22,568 nucleotides of DNA, from positions 1-22,568 of IMG/VR virus record IMGVR_UViG_3300035034_004337. One strand, 5' to 3'. This DNA is from a virus. The position numbers were made by a program, and so were the translations under genes. The notes under the pieces are model-generated. The model searched no databases and was not told where the DNA came from. It saw only the letters and a list, made by a program, of their open reading frames with translations. Of the stretch, positions 14,201 through 21,555 are shown one piece after another; within the stretch, counting starts at the first letter, position 1, and each line of letters opens with the position of its first letter.

Positions 14201-14413
14201 TAAAGGACCAACAGCTGCGAATCCACAGCCAAAACATTTAACAAGGTTTTTAGAAGGCGAAATCACAAAAGAAGGAGTCTTTTCATCGTGAACAGGACAA
14301 CAAGCTTTGAATGTTGCCCCGTTTTTTTTAGGTTCGCAATAAAGACTAACTATTTCTAGTAAGTCAGCTTTTTCCAATAAATCATCAATGCTCTGAGGTT
14401 TTATATAAGGCAT
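11219..14413 (-). CDS. DnaG-type primase fused to AAA+ helicase
   Basis: A 1064-aa phage replication protein. The N-terminus is a CHC2 zinc finger (Cys39-x2-His42 and Cys60-x2-Cys63). A DnaG catalytic core follows with toprim motifs: Glu272 in TEGYYD and Asp316/Asp318 in FDGDESG. The C-terminal half is a P-loop ATPase: Walker A GKKGSGKS at 692-699, Walker B VVLFEEFDD at 737-745, a sensor-like SSPILNGQ and Arg-rich GTGRERGRGGKRDR between them. Priming and unwinding are thus combined in one chain, as in other phage primase-helicases, though the ATPase looks closer to SF3/AAA+ than to DnaB. The start overlaps the upstream small gene by 29 bases; the repeat-rich candidate origin at 9.0-9.25 kb is probably its site of action. 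Confidence 0.93.
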   Translation of the reverse strand: MPYIKPQSIDDLLEKADLLEIVSLYCEPKKNGATFKACCPVHDEKTPSFVISPSKNLVKCFGCGFAAVGPLNFIMQHKNLEFYEAVDFLAKHYNFTLEFEEYDDPKAAEKAKIKRKQKTSAYSIVKAAAVKYLENLNDLPEKHKVWSELLDKRALSKETIDDFQIGFAPENLRFITKLVNDKDIFDDAQAAGLVKKNENGAKHDIFINRIIFPITNNRNSIVGFGAQNMGDEKYAKYKNSADNVIYNKKKNLFGIHLAQKAIKDKGYAIVTEGYYDVISIYDKGIQNIVASCGTAFTTEQADLLKKFTNKICFAFDGDESGTKALIRAMKIAIAKGFDTQCVLLHEGADMDDLSRMYNAEELLDYIEKGKGDCLFWYVNYLIEKVDSATDKHEATENIASIVSTIPLPVAKAYYEKELCKKLGSEVKLTQFKDLVKKQAEKSLKSSHPKDDLYDNYLPKHVDRDEWLKHGFYEEYGKGKAGYYFHNSNGTHTAQSNFIVRPLFHLYSLKDNKRLIEINNGIEYKIMELPSQSMIKVDQFAGAVYDEGNYLFNGGKPHLMKILNKISGNFPLCYELKTLGQQPEGFFAYSNAVFNKQIEPIDEYGIAMVDEKNYFSPSVSKIYQNLRKDDDEFENDRYLKFDRPNTTFKEWAELVKKVYPDKYIYAFSYICVALFRDIVFKIDNNCPLLYCYGKKGSGKSKLGESISSFFFRDLPGFNLTQGTDFAFASRLSRFRNCVVLFEEFDDNVVKPERFQALKGSFDGTGRERGRGGKRDRSEIMHVNSSPILNGQYLSTADDNALLSRCITIEFKPNTKRTNEQLEAYEKLKELEKKDNLSGLIPELLNHRKELEKEYPKLFSETYFYFRDHLVAKKENFEDRILRNYTALATMLKFFSKKVALNIEEDLTTINLNLINDVINLSSLIEESDSLGSYWTILEQLIEKGDIKEGQHFRIIEETSFKVRKNRKIVEDLNFGHIKKLLLLRTSAIHGYYAEAAARQRLISMNLSTLNNYIAGIPAFIGNCKGYRFKNDKNIVINTSCIVVDFDKLSNKLKNITGCIAAPDEY

Positions 14414-14675
14414 ATTTCAGTTGGTTAATTTTTTGAACAATTTTATCAGTTGCTTTATTTTTGGGTATGAGATACCAAATTTCATGTCTATAAATTCTTA
14501 TAATTTTAAGAACCTGAATATCATAGGTATAGGGATAGCTATTTAACCAATTTTCTAACTTATCAATAATAGATAAATTTTTAGTTAAGTTAGTTTTAGA
14601 CTTACCTTCTTCAATCAATTTTTTTCTAATTCGAATAACAGATTGCAGCCAATATCTCGGAGTATCGTTAGACAT
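14385..14675 (-). CDS. Small hypothetical early protein (96 aa)
   Basis: A basic, all-helical protein (SVIRIRKKLIEEGKSKTNLT; DKIVQKINQLKYALY) lying two bases after the stop of the Cro-like gene and overlapping the primase start. It is therefore part of the early leftward operon. The basic helices would suit nucleic-acid binding or a replication accessory role, but there is no recognisable motif. Function unknown. Confidence 0.6.
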   Translation of the reverse strand: MSNDTPRYWLQSVIRIRKKLIEEGKSKTNLTKNLSIIDKLENWLNSYPYTYDIQVLKIIRIYRHEIWYLIPKNKATDKIVQKINQLKYALYKTSEH

Positions 14676-14677
14676 AA

Positions 14678-14929
14678 TTAGTCAATAATTGAATGACCAT
14701 CAACTAACTCTTCATAAGTAACTTCAAGGTGGTCAGAAATTTTAACTAATTCAGATACATCCCAATGCGCATGTTTATTGTTCATCAGTCTAGTAATTTT
14801 GTGTCTTTCAATCTTAGTAGATTTACATAGATTATTTACTACTTCATCAATCATTTGTGGATTATGATTAGCTTTTTCGCTTACGACTTTGTAAAGTCTA
14901 GATTTAATTTTCGGGACTACTTTTGGCAT
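14678..14929 (-). CDS. Cro-like HTH (XRE-type) regulator
   Basis: An 83-aa protein dominated by a helix-turn-helix domain of the XRE type: NLCKSTKIERHKITRLMNNK followed by a helix and DHLEVTYEELVDG, the usual last helix of the fold. It is the first gene of the early leftward operon, transcribed away from the rightward HTH gene at 15029, the arrangement of lambda cro and cI. A TATATTTG -7 element (14950-14957 on the complementary strand) with a TTG 21 bases further upstream lies just before it, and a GTAAA/TTTAC operator-like palindrome sits in the shared intergenic region. Confidence 0.78.
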   Translation of the reverse strand: MPKVVPKIKSRLYKVVSEKANHNPQMIDEVVNNLCKSTKIERHKITRLMNNKHAHWDVSELVKISDHLEVTYEELVDGHSIID

Positions 14930-15028
14930 AATTAAGTTTTTAGTTTACACAAATATAAAGTAAAACTTTACAATTATACAAGGTAATTGCATATAAATAA
15001 GGCATTATTTTTGCAACAAACAAATATT
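14930..15028. promoter_or_regulatory. Divergent early/repressor promoter-operator region
   Basis: Two face-to-face Bacteroidota-type promoters are visible. Leftward: TATATTTG (complement of 14950-14957) with TTG at 14979-14981 (complement), spacing 21. Rightward: TATTTTTG at 15006-15013 with TTG at 14987-14989, spacing 16. Between them GTAAAACTTTAC (14960-14971) is a 5-bp-arm inverted repeat, a likely operator for the two HTH proteins. The rightward promoter lies downstream of the ATG at 14987, which is why I start the repressor at 15029; its leader would be very short. Confidence 0.65.
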
Positions 15029-15409
15029 ATGCAACATCAAGGAGAAATTTTAAGTAAGATTTTAGAGGAAAATAAAATCAACAAAGCCCAATTAGCAAGG
15101 GATATAGGTATTACTTCCGCTTATCTATATGAGTTACTAAAGAAATCTGAAGTAAAAAATAAATATTTCTACCACCTACAAAATAAGTATGGTATTCAAG
15201 TTCGGGATTTTTATAAAGACCTTCCATACTTATATGAAGAAGTAGAAAAGTTAAAAAAAGAATTCATAAGTAATGAATTTTTCAAAGAAAAAGTAAACGA
15301 ATTGAATGATTTAAAGGAGAAGTATATTCTTGCAATTGAAAAGAATTCAGCATTGCAAGAAGAACTTGCTGAATGTTATAAAAAAATAAATAGTGAAATA
15401 AACAAATAG
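15029..15409 (+). CDS. Phage repressor-like HTH protein
   Basis: A 126-aa protein starting MQHQGEILSKILEENK. Residues 1-45 form an HTH (NKINKAQLARDIGITSAYLY), followed by a C-terminal coiled coil (EEVEKLKKEFI onwards, rich in Glu/Lys/Leu) for oligomerisation rather than a LexA-type peptidase domain. I therefore expect a CI-like repressor not inactivated by self-cleavage. It is the only rightward gene before the integrase and faces the Cro-like gene across the operator region. The frame is open from 14987, but that start is upstream of the predicted -7 element. Confidence 0.78.
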   Translation: MQHQGEILSKILEENKINKAQLARDIGITSAYLYELLKKSEVKNKYFYHLQNKYGIQVRDFYKDLPYLYEEVEKLKKEFISNEFFKEKVNELNDLKEKYILAIEKNSALQEELAECYKKINSEINK

Positions 15410-15588
15410 CTGACACGCTATTGCCACAATTTATATTGAAAAACTAAAATAAGAACCACGAAAAGCGTGTGTTTAATAAGGTATAATGAAAGGGGATGAA
15501 ATCCCTCTTTCTCCGCCATTAAAACGCAAACGCTTAATTATAAGGTGTTTGCGTTCTTGTTTTGCTTACTGCCACAGTATTGACACAG
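15410..15588. other. Candidate intact phage attachment site (attP)
   Basis: The 18 bases ATCCCTCTTTCTCCGCCA (15501-15518) match the 3' end of a bacterial tRNA-Ser, including the CCA end, with no tRNA 5' part present. Paired repeats of type YTGMCAC flank it: left at 15410 and 15421, right at 15569 and 15580. Within each pair the spacing is 11 bases, and the two pairs are related 20-mers: typical of integrase arm sites around a core. AACGCAAAC/GTTTGCGTT (15523-15531, 15547-15555) plus an inner CTTA/TAAG forms a hairpin that may replace the tRNA terminator after integration. The integrase starts 28 bases further right. Confidence 0.75.
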
Positions 15589-15616
15589 CTTTTAGGTTTT
15601 TGTGCCTTAAAAAAAA

Positions 15617-16771
15617 ATGCAAAAAAATCAAGCAGTTAAAATCCTCGGATATTCAATCCCTACCTACACTAGAGCTAAATCTTCTCGGATTACTTACTAT
15701 GTTCGTAATTTGGTAGATGCAGACAGATTAGTAAGAAAGCAAATAAGATTAGATTATATTAAAGATGTAAAGAGTCGTGATAAGTATGCTCGAGAGATAA
15801 TTAAAGAATTACATGAGAAATTGAAGCGTGGATGGCATCCTGATGGAAAAATTCAAGATTCATATATAACAATCAGTGTAGCATTAGAAAATTATCTTTC
15901 AAAAAAACAAAAAGAATATAAGGATGGCCAACTTAGATACGATAGTATCAGAAGCTTAAAGTCAATGATGGGCATTTTTTTGAAATGGCTTCAAGAAAAC
16001 AAGTACCAGGATCTATTACCAACAAATTTCAATAAAAGACATGCTGCAGAATATATGGATTTCATATATATGGTTAAGGATGTGAGTAGCACCACCTACA
16101 ATAACTACCTGATGTATGCTAGAATGTTCTTTAACGAATTCATTCAGCAGGACTACTGCAGTATTAATCCATTTAAACATATTAAACAAAAAACAGCTCA
16201 AAATAAAAGTGAGCGTGTGCCTCTTACCGTTGAGGAGAGGAATAGATTAAAAGAATATTTTTTAGAAAAAAATCCATGGTATCTGCTTTCAATACTTTTA
16301 ATCTTTCATTGTGGAATTAGGAGAACAGAGCTGACAAAAATCAAAATCGAAGATATTGACATTGAAAATAGAGTAATAATAGTTAAAAATAATGTAGCTA
16401 AAACCAAAAAACAGCGATATGCCTCCATGCCTTCAGAAGTAATTCAATTTATGTTGTTTTTGAAAGTATTTGACTTTGCAGGAAGATATTTCTTAATTGG
16501 CAATGAGTGGCAACCAGGAGACAAAGCAATCACGCCAAAAAGATTAACCAAAACTTGGGCTAGAGCTAGAGAGAAGCTCAAGCTACACCCCAAAGCACAG
16601 CTTTATAGTGTGCGAAAAACAGGAGGCATCCAAAAAGCCGAGGATAAAATAAGTGTTCAAGCGTTAAAAGATTTCTTTGGCCATACAGATTTAAAAACGG
16701 CTTCAAATTACTTAGAGAATCATCGAAATAAAGGAAATGACGAACTTAAAAATAATGTGAGTGATTTTTAA
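15617..16771 (+). CDS. int: Tyrosine recombinase (phage integrase)
   Basis: A 384-aa site-specific recombinase expected to integrate the phage at a tRNA-Ser gene. Residues 1-80 form an arm-binding-like basic domain, about 85-190 the SAM-like core-binding domain, and 200-375 the catalytic domain. Catalytic residues: Arg235 (GIRRTEL), a Lys in AKTKKQR (262-267), Arg333 in LYSVRKTG, His356 in FFGHTD and the nucleophile Tyr365 in SNYLENH. The usual His of the HxxR box is replaced by Tyr330. The start is directly downstream of the attP-like site. Its stop overlaps that of the convergent tape-measure gene by three bases, leaving no room for a terminator between them. Confidence 0.93.
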   Translation: MQKNQAVKILGYSIPTYTRAKSSRITYYVRNLVDADRLVRKQIRLDYIKDVKSRDKYAREIIKELHEKLKRGWHPDGKIQDSYITISVALENYLSKKQKEYKDGQLRYDSIRSLKSMMGIFLKWLQENKYQDLLPTNFNKRHAAEYMDFIYMVKDVSSTTYNNYLMYARMFFNEFIQQDYCSINPFKHIKQKTAQNKSERVPLTVEERNRLKEYFLEKNPWYLLSILLIFHCGIRRTELTKIKIEDIDIENRVIIVKNNVAKTKKQRYASMPSEVIQFMLFLKVFDFAGRYFLIGNEWQPGDKAITPKRLTKTWARAREKLKLHPKAQLYSVRKTGGIQKAEDKISVQALKDFFGHTDLKTASNYLENHRNKGNDELKNNVSDF

Positions 16772-19700
16772 CCCTTAGCAGAATTCTTAATTTTATCCAT
16801 CAAATCATTTTCTTTCGTAAAGTAATCATAATCAAATATGGCAGGGGAGGCAGGCGGATTTTCTAATAACTCATTCATTTTCTTCATGGTTTGCAAAATA
16901 TCTTCATAAGAAAAATCACTATTCGAGTTATCAAATCCAGTAAATGGATTAGGTGTTTTTGTAGATGGATTTGAAAATCCACCACTTTTCATTTGTGTCA
17001 TTGATATACTTTGCATCATCCCTTGAAAGTCAGGTACACTTATTTGGTGCGTTCTATAAGCTTCCAAAGCATCTGCCACTCTAGCAATGTATGGATTCTG
17101 CATCATATCTCCATTGATCCAATACTCAGGCTTATCTTCTCCACCTAAAACAAGGTTTGGACCATGCTTCCCAACATGTCCACCAGATTGATTAGAAAAT
17201 TTGGCATTATAAGTCTTCCCATCATTAGGACCTTTTACCCGAAAACCCCCTGTATAATATTGCTCTGGCACTGTTGGAATTTCTGTTTTCACAATTCCCA
17301 TCACATTGGCCATACCCGTTGCTGCTGCAGCGGCCATTTGTATTTTCGCTATTACAACAGCTGCAGGACCCGCAGCTGGATTAATTGATGCTTCAAAAGC
17401 TCTCTGCATTGCTGAAATCATGGAAATTTTTGCTTCAGCAATTTTAAGCATTTTCCATGCTCCTGATCCTTGGTTAAGCATTCCTGCAGCAGTACCTAAC
17501 AATCCGGCAATTGCTTCTTGAGCTTGAATTTGAAGGTTAATTTCAGTTTCACTTTTCGCTCTTTTTTGCTCAATATCAGCTTTATCAAACTTATCATTGA
17601 CAACCGCTCGTTTCTTCCTGTATTTTGCTTCTAACTGATATTTAAATTCTTCATAAACCCCTAACTGTCTAAGCTTTTCTTCTTCTTTTTCTTCATCTAA
17701 AGCTATTTCAGCTAATGCTTTATCTCTAAGGTCATTAATTTCTTCAAGCCAAAGTTCATTTTTAATTTCCATGTACTTTTCATGAAATTCTTCTGCATGA
17801 GATAGTTTGATTTCATCAATTTCTTCATTTCTAAGATTCAATAATTCTTTATACTGTTCGCTTTCTAAGCCAAATTGAGCTTTAGCAAATTCTAGCTGTT
17901 CACTATATTTATTTTTAACGGCTTCAATTTCTTTGTCTTTATCAGAAAGAGAATTTAAAAAATTATCTTCACGCATTTTTTTTAAAAATTGATAAAAACC
18001 CTCTAAATCTTTTTTTTGTTGTTCAAGAATTTCTTTTTCAGCATCGGTTAAATCCCGGCTAAGTTTCATTTTAGTTTCAACTACTTTTCTCCAATCCTCC
18101 AATCTATCTATGTTATGTTGAACCTCATCTTCTGTAATTCCTTGATTGTCTTTTATAATTTTAGAAATGCCCGTTTTATATAAATCATTAAATGGAGCTG
18201 AATTTTGTAAAAATTTAATTTCTTCTTCTAATATAGATGCGTGTCTTTCACTTGTAGCATTAGATAGTTGTTCTTCAAGTTCCTTAATTTTCTCATTATG
18301 TTTTTCTCTTTCAAGAATAATTCTTTCTTTAGATTTAACTTCTTCAGCAAAAATGGCTGCTTCTTTATTTTTATGCGCCATTATTTCCTGGTCAATATCA
18401 TCCAACAGGATTTTCATTTGTTCTTTAGATAATTTACCTATTGTTTTAACTCTAGTTTCAATAGATTTCGTGGATTGGATTAATCTATTGCCTTCTTCAA
18501 CTGCTTCGTTAAAATCAGCTTGAGCAATGGTAGCTTCTTCCACTTCATCTTTAAACAAAGTATAAGCTGTAGCTGCGGCAGCAAGCAAACCGAGTAATAA
18601 ACCAACAGGACTCAATTTAGTAGTCAAATTGAATATACGCATAGCTTTATCAGCTCTTGAGATATTCATTGCTAAAATCTTTTTTGATTTATAGAGCAAT
18701 ACCGTTGCAATTCTTTGAGCTGTAGTCAACGCAATACCTGCTTTTTGCCTATTATTATAAATAAGTAAAACAGCACTAATCGCTTTTATAGTACCTGCAT
18801 AGGTCAAGTAAACGGCTCCCAGTTTTAATACCACTTTTATGGTATTTATTATTTTTTGAGCATTTTCAGAAAGCCAAAAAACCAATGTTTTAATTTTTTC
18901 TATTAAAGAAATGGGTGCAATTTCTTCGGCAATAGCTTTACCTAGTTTTGCTAAAGTTGCTGCTAAAGTGGCATTTTTCAAATTAAACTCTTCGTTTATA
19001 GAAGTCCCTTTTTCAAATGCTTCATTGGAAATTTCTTGTTGTCTTCTAACTTCGTGAACATTGGTCGATAAAGTTCCTAATACACCTACAACTCTTCCCC
19101 CATCAGCTCCTAAATCTCCAAGCGATGCTGCTAAGGCCTCAATGCCTCCTTCCATATTGCCTACTCCTTCTAACACCAACATCAAAGCTTCAAGTGCATC
19201 CTTTTTCATAAGTTTTGAAAAATCATCAACAGCTACACCTGCTATTTTAGCATATTCAGCTGGGTTTTTTGCCATCGTAATTAAGGTCTTAGAAATAGCA
19301 GTAGATGAAGTTTCTGCAGTTTGCCCCAAAGAATCTAAAGTACCCGCTAAAGCTATATTATCAGCAGCACTTATTTTAGCAATGCCTGATACACCCGACA
19401 TTTTTTTTATAAACTCAACTAAATATCCTTCACTGGCTGTTGAAGCCATACCAATATCATTAATTGCAGAAGCAATTTTGAGCATGCCTTCTTCAATCCC
19501 AAATTCGCTTTCTAGATTAAAGATGTTAACCAATTTACCAATTTCTTGTACGGCATCAGCCCCAAGGTCAGATCCTAATGCAACATTAATTTTATCTGCG
19601 GCTCTAACAAAGCCCATAATATCTTCTTGACCTTGTATTCCAAGTTTTCCTGCCATCCAAGACAGATTAAGCAATTCTTTTCTAGAACTTCTGGTATCTA

Positions 19701-20118
19701 TTTTTTTAAGTTCAGATGCTAATTTTTTAACCTCCTCTGCTGTTAATCCAGTAACTTTTCTTACGTCTGCCAATTGTTCGTCAAGGTCTGCGGATGATTT
19801 TATGAGCTGTTGAAATCCAGTTATTGCACTACCCACACCAAGCGCACCTGCTGCAATCATTCCAAATTGTTTGACCTCTGTTTTCAAAGAACCCCAAATT
19901 CCAGAAGTACCTCTAAGTTTAGCATTGTGATCTTGAATGATTCCATTAGCCCTTTTAAGTTCTTTTACCGCTTGATTATATTTTTTAGTTCCAGGCGTTA
20001 ATTTATTTTCTATTTCGTTGCGCAAACTTCTAGCTTCTTTACGAATTTGGCGCATAGAATTTTCAACCGCTTTACCGTTGATGTAAATATTTATCCGTCT
20101 ATTTTCTGATTTACTCAT
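16768..20118 (-). CDS. Tail tape measure protein (TP901 type)
   Basis: An 1116-aa protein that sets the length of the phage tail and passes through the tube. The N-terminal region is a coiled coil with a basic start, followed by the TP901-family core (about residues 105-390; for example ASADLDEQLADVRKVTGLTA), two to three hydrophobic segments (about 420-540, such as PVGLLLGLLAAAATAYTLF) and long charged coiled coils (about 550-850). Then come Ala/Gly-rich helices and a Gly/Asn-rich tail. At the usual 1.5 Angstrom per residue this gives a tail near 170 nm, a flexible siphovirus scale. It follows the HK97 gp10-like gene and is the last gene of its operon; tail-tip genes, which normally come next, are replaced by the convergent integrase. 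Confidence 0.93.
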   Translation of the reverse strand: MSKSENRRINIYINGKAVENSMRQIRKEARSLRNEIENKLTPGTKKYNQAVKELKRANGIIQDHNAKLRGTSGIWGSLKTEVKQFGMIAAGALGVGSAITGFQQLIKSSADLDEQLADVRKVTGLTAEEVKKLASELKKIDTRSSRKELLNLSWMAGKLGIQGQEDIMGFVRAADKINVALGSDLGADAVQEIGKLVNIFNLESEFGIEEGMLKIASAINDIGMASTASEGYLVEFIKKMSGVSGIAKISAADNIALAGTLDSLGQTAETSSTAISKTLITMAKNPAEYAKIAGVAVDDFSKLMKKDALEALMLVLEGVGNMEGGIEALAASLGDLGADGGRVVGVLGTLSTNVHEVRRQQEISNEAFEKGTSINEEFNLKNATLAATLAKLGKAIAEEIAPISLIEKIKTLVFWLSENAQKIINTIKVVLKLGAVYLTYAGTIKAISAVLLIYNNRQKAGIALTTAQRIATVLLYKSKKILAMNISRADKAMRIFNLTTKLSPVGLLLGLLAAAATAYTLFKDEVEEATIAQADFNEAVEEGNRLIQSTKSIETRVKTIGKLSKEQMKILLDDIDQEIMAHKNKEAAIFAEEVKSKERIILEREKHNEKIKELEEQLSNATSERHASILEEEIKFLQNSAPFNDLYKTGISKIIKDNQGITEDEVQHNIDRLEDWRKVVETKMKLSRDLTDAEKEILEQQKKDLEGFYQFLKKMREDNFLNSLSDKDKEIEAVKNKYSEQLEFAKAQFGLESEQYKELLNLRNEEIDEIKLSHAEEFHEKYMEIKNELWLEEINDLRDKALAEIALDEEKEEEKLRQLGVYEEFKYQLEAKYRKKRAVVNDKFDKADIEQKRAKSETEINLQIQAQEAIAGLLGTAAGMLNQGSGAWKMLKIAEAKISMISAMQRAFEASINPAAGPAAVVIAKIQMAAAAATGMANVMGIVKTEIPTVPEQYYTGGFRVKGPNDGKTYNAKFSNQSGGHVGKHGPNLVLGGEDKPEYWINGDMMQNPYIARVADALEAYRTHQISVPDFQGMMQSISMTQMKSGGFSNPSTKTPNPFTGFDNSNSDFSYEDILQTMKKMNELLENPPASPAIFDYDYFTKENDLMDKIKNSAKG

Positions 20119-20124
20119 AATAAA

Positions 20125-20520
20125 TTATTTAATGCGTACATGCTTCATGGCTTCATCGGCAATGTTTAAATTCAAATCGTTGGCTAGTTCTGGTACAGTT
20201 ACTTCCATTACTGGGTTGAACCAAGGTTTTGGATTTCTTCTTCCTTTTGCAGCTGCTGTAGCTTGTGCAACTCTACCTATAGGATGTCCACGTCCAACGC
20301 CTTTTTCTACAAATACTCCATGTCTCGGAAATTGAAAACCTATTTTCCAAGGAATGCCAAAATCACGGGAAATAGAATATCTAATATATTTTTGGAGGTC
20401 TCCAGAGTGGTTTCTTATTCCCGCTGCAGACACACTGCCTCTTAAAATATTTCTAGTTTTAGCCGACCATCTTTTTACAATTGGGTCTATATTTTCTAAA
20501 GCGCTACCTCTATTACTCAT
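20125..20520 (-). CDS. HK97 gp10-like head-tail/tail completion protein
   Basis: A 131-aa protein with the pattern of the HK97 gp10 family: an N-terminal helix, a middle FGIPWKIGFQFPRHGVFVEK and the Gly/His-rich loop GVGRGHPIGR, then RRNPKPWFNPVMEVTVPELA and a C-terminal helix. The PWFNP segment is common in this family. Such proteins sit at the head-tail interface or tail terminator. It overlaps the holin-like gene by 8 bases and is separated from the tape-measure gene by only 6 bases, so the three are one translation unit. Family call rests on motif resemblance. Confidence 0.68.
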   Translation of the reverse strand: MSNRGSALENIDPIVKRWSAKTRNILRGSVSAAGIRNHSGDLQKYIRYSISRDFGIPWKIGFQFPRHGVFVEKGVGRGHPIGRVAQATAAAKGRRNPKPWFNPVMEVTVPELANDLNLNIADEAMKHVRIK

Positions 20521-21022
20521 TATCTATTTTTGCTTTAGAAAATTCTTTAAAACGCTCCATGATAAGTGGAGGAGGCATTTTACCCTCAGATAAGTGATAA
20601 ATCAGCTTAATGCAATCTAATCCTAAGTATAGAAAAATTAATAGTTGTGTGCTAATCGTAAAAGTATCTTGGAAAAAAGTGCTATTCACACTAATCAAGT
20701 TCATGACATTAAAAACAGCAGTACCTACAATACAAATAGCTGTTTTTTGGATTAATTTCCATATCATTTCAAAGGGGTCAAAAGTTTTAAATCTCCAATG
20801 CTTCCAAATACCTAAAGCTGTATTGGCAAAAAGCAAAATAAAAATAATGATTGTAGTGCTATAATCGGGAAGGGCTATATCGGTTACATCTTTTATAAAT
20901 TGCCAAAAAATGGCAAAAAAAGGAGTCATTATAACTGAAAGCGTTAAGGATAGCAATATTTTTATAAAAAGATTGCCGTGTTCAAATATTTCAAGAATAA
21001 TTCTAAAAAGGGAATGGTGCAT
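20513..21022 (-). CDS. Holin-like membrane protein
   Basis: A 169-aa protein with an N-terminal amphipathic segment, then about four membrane helices (IKILLSLTLSVIMTPFFAIF; TTIIIFILLFANTALGIW; ICIVGTAVFNVMNLI; LLIFLYLGLDCIKLIYHL) and a charged cytoplasmic tail (MPPPLIMERFKEFSKAKIDN). This layout matches phage holins of the larger Bacteroidota/phi29-like type that form pores for the endolysin. No endolysin is seen next to it. It is unusually placed ahead of the gp10-like and tape-measure genes. A TGTCC box and terminator precede it, so it probably opens a late transcript. Confidence 0.72.
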   Translation of the reverse strand: MHHSLFRIILEIFEHGNLFIKILLSLTLSVIMTPFFAIFWQFIKDVTDIALPDYSTTIIIFILLFANTALGIWKHWRFKTFDPFEMIWKLIQKTAICIVGTAVFNVMNLISVNSTFFQDTFTISTQLLIFLYLGLDCIKLIYHLSEGKMPPPLIMERFKEFSKAKIDNE

Positions 21023-21070
21023 AATAAAGATTTAATTTTAATAAATCAAATATCATAGAATAAAAGCCTT

Positions 21071-21082
21071 TAAAAAAGGACA
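21071..21082 (-). promoter_or_regulatory. Late-type TGTCCTTTTTTA box, copy 4
   Basis: Minus-strand TGTCCTTTTTTA right after the U-run of the 21084-21111 terminator and 49 bases upstream of the holin-like start, as at 4303-4314. Confidence 0.5.
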
Positions 21083-21083
21083 T

Positions 21084-21111
21084 AAAAAAAGGGGCTCACA
21101 CACCAAGCCCC
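21084..21111 (-). terminator. Intrinsic terminator upstream of the holin-like gene
   Basis: GGGGCT (on the minus strand 21111-21106) and AGCCCC (21096-21091) form a 6-bp GC-rich stem with a 9-base loop, followed by seven U. It ends transcription from the gene at 21136 and separates it from the tail block. Confidence 0.85.
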
Positions 21112-21135
21112 TCGTAAAAATAAGCAATCCTAAAA

Positions 21136-21537
21136 TTAAGGAATGATTTGAACATCATCACCGTTTACCACCACACAACCCCGCACGGTAATTTCATAGC
21201 AATAATCTTCAAAATCTTCAATTTGTGTTTTTAATTTCTCTCGAGTATCTGTTTCGTATTCTTTTAGATTAAAAAAAACAGGAATAATACTATCACTACC
21301 CGTAGCCCCTGCCAAGGCACCAAGCAATTTTACATCCATACTTTCTATTGGTGCAAAAGCCTGTAAGTGATAGTGGTTTAAACATAAAAGCCAAATTTGA
21401 CATTTATTGTCCACTTTTGCTTTTATAAAATTTGAGATAAAATAATTGATTTGCTCTGCGTTTGTTAGCGGAAGGAGCTCTTCCGTAAAGAAATACTCCA
21501 CTTTGAAGCTTTCTTTAAAGATTTCTTTTTCTTGCAT
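21136..21537 (-). CDS. Hypothetical protein (133 aa)
   Basis: I start at the ATG at 21537 (MQEKEIFKESFKVEYFFTEE); an upstream in-frame ATG at 21585 would add an odd Cys/Ser-rich stretch encoded inside a hairpin. The protein is acidic and soluble, with a central QIWLLCLNHYHLQAFAPIES and an acidic tail. No family recognised. It precedes the tail block on the same strand but is cut off from it by a terminator, so it seems to be a single-gene transcript. A TATATTTG element on the coding strand (complement of 21682-21689) could be its promoter, giving a leader of about 140 bases. Confidence 0.6.
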   Translation of the reverse strand: MQEKEIFKESFKVEYFFTEELLPLTNAEQINYFISNFIKAKVDNKCQIWLLCLNHYHLQAFAPIESMDVKLLGALAGATGSDSIIPVFFNLKEYETDTREKLKTQIEDFEDYCYEITVRGCVVVNGDDVQIIP

Positions 21538-21555
21538 AATACTAAATTTATAATG

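Noticed and set aside
15481-15518. Complete tRNA-Ser gene
   Set aside because: Only the 3' end (T-arm side, acceptor strand, CCA) is present; no matching 5' acceptor strand or anticodon arm exists upstream, so it is an att core.
15486-15716. Rightward 76-codon frame through the attP region
   Set aside because: It covers the tRNA-Ser core and hairpin and overlaps the integrase start in another frame.
19061-19630. Plus-strand 189-codon frame opposite the tape-measure gene
   Set aside because: Shadow frame: Ser/Ala/Pro-rich composition mirrors the coding strand, and the tape-measure frame there has clear TP901 similarity.
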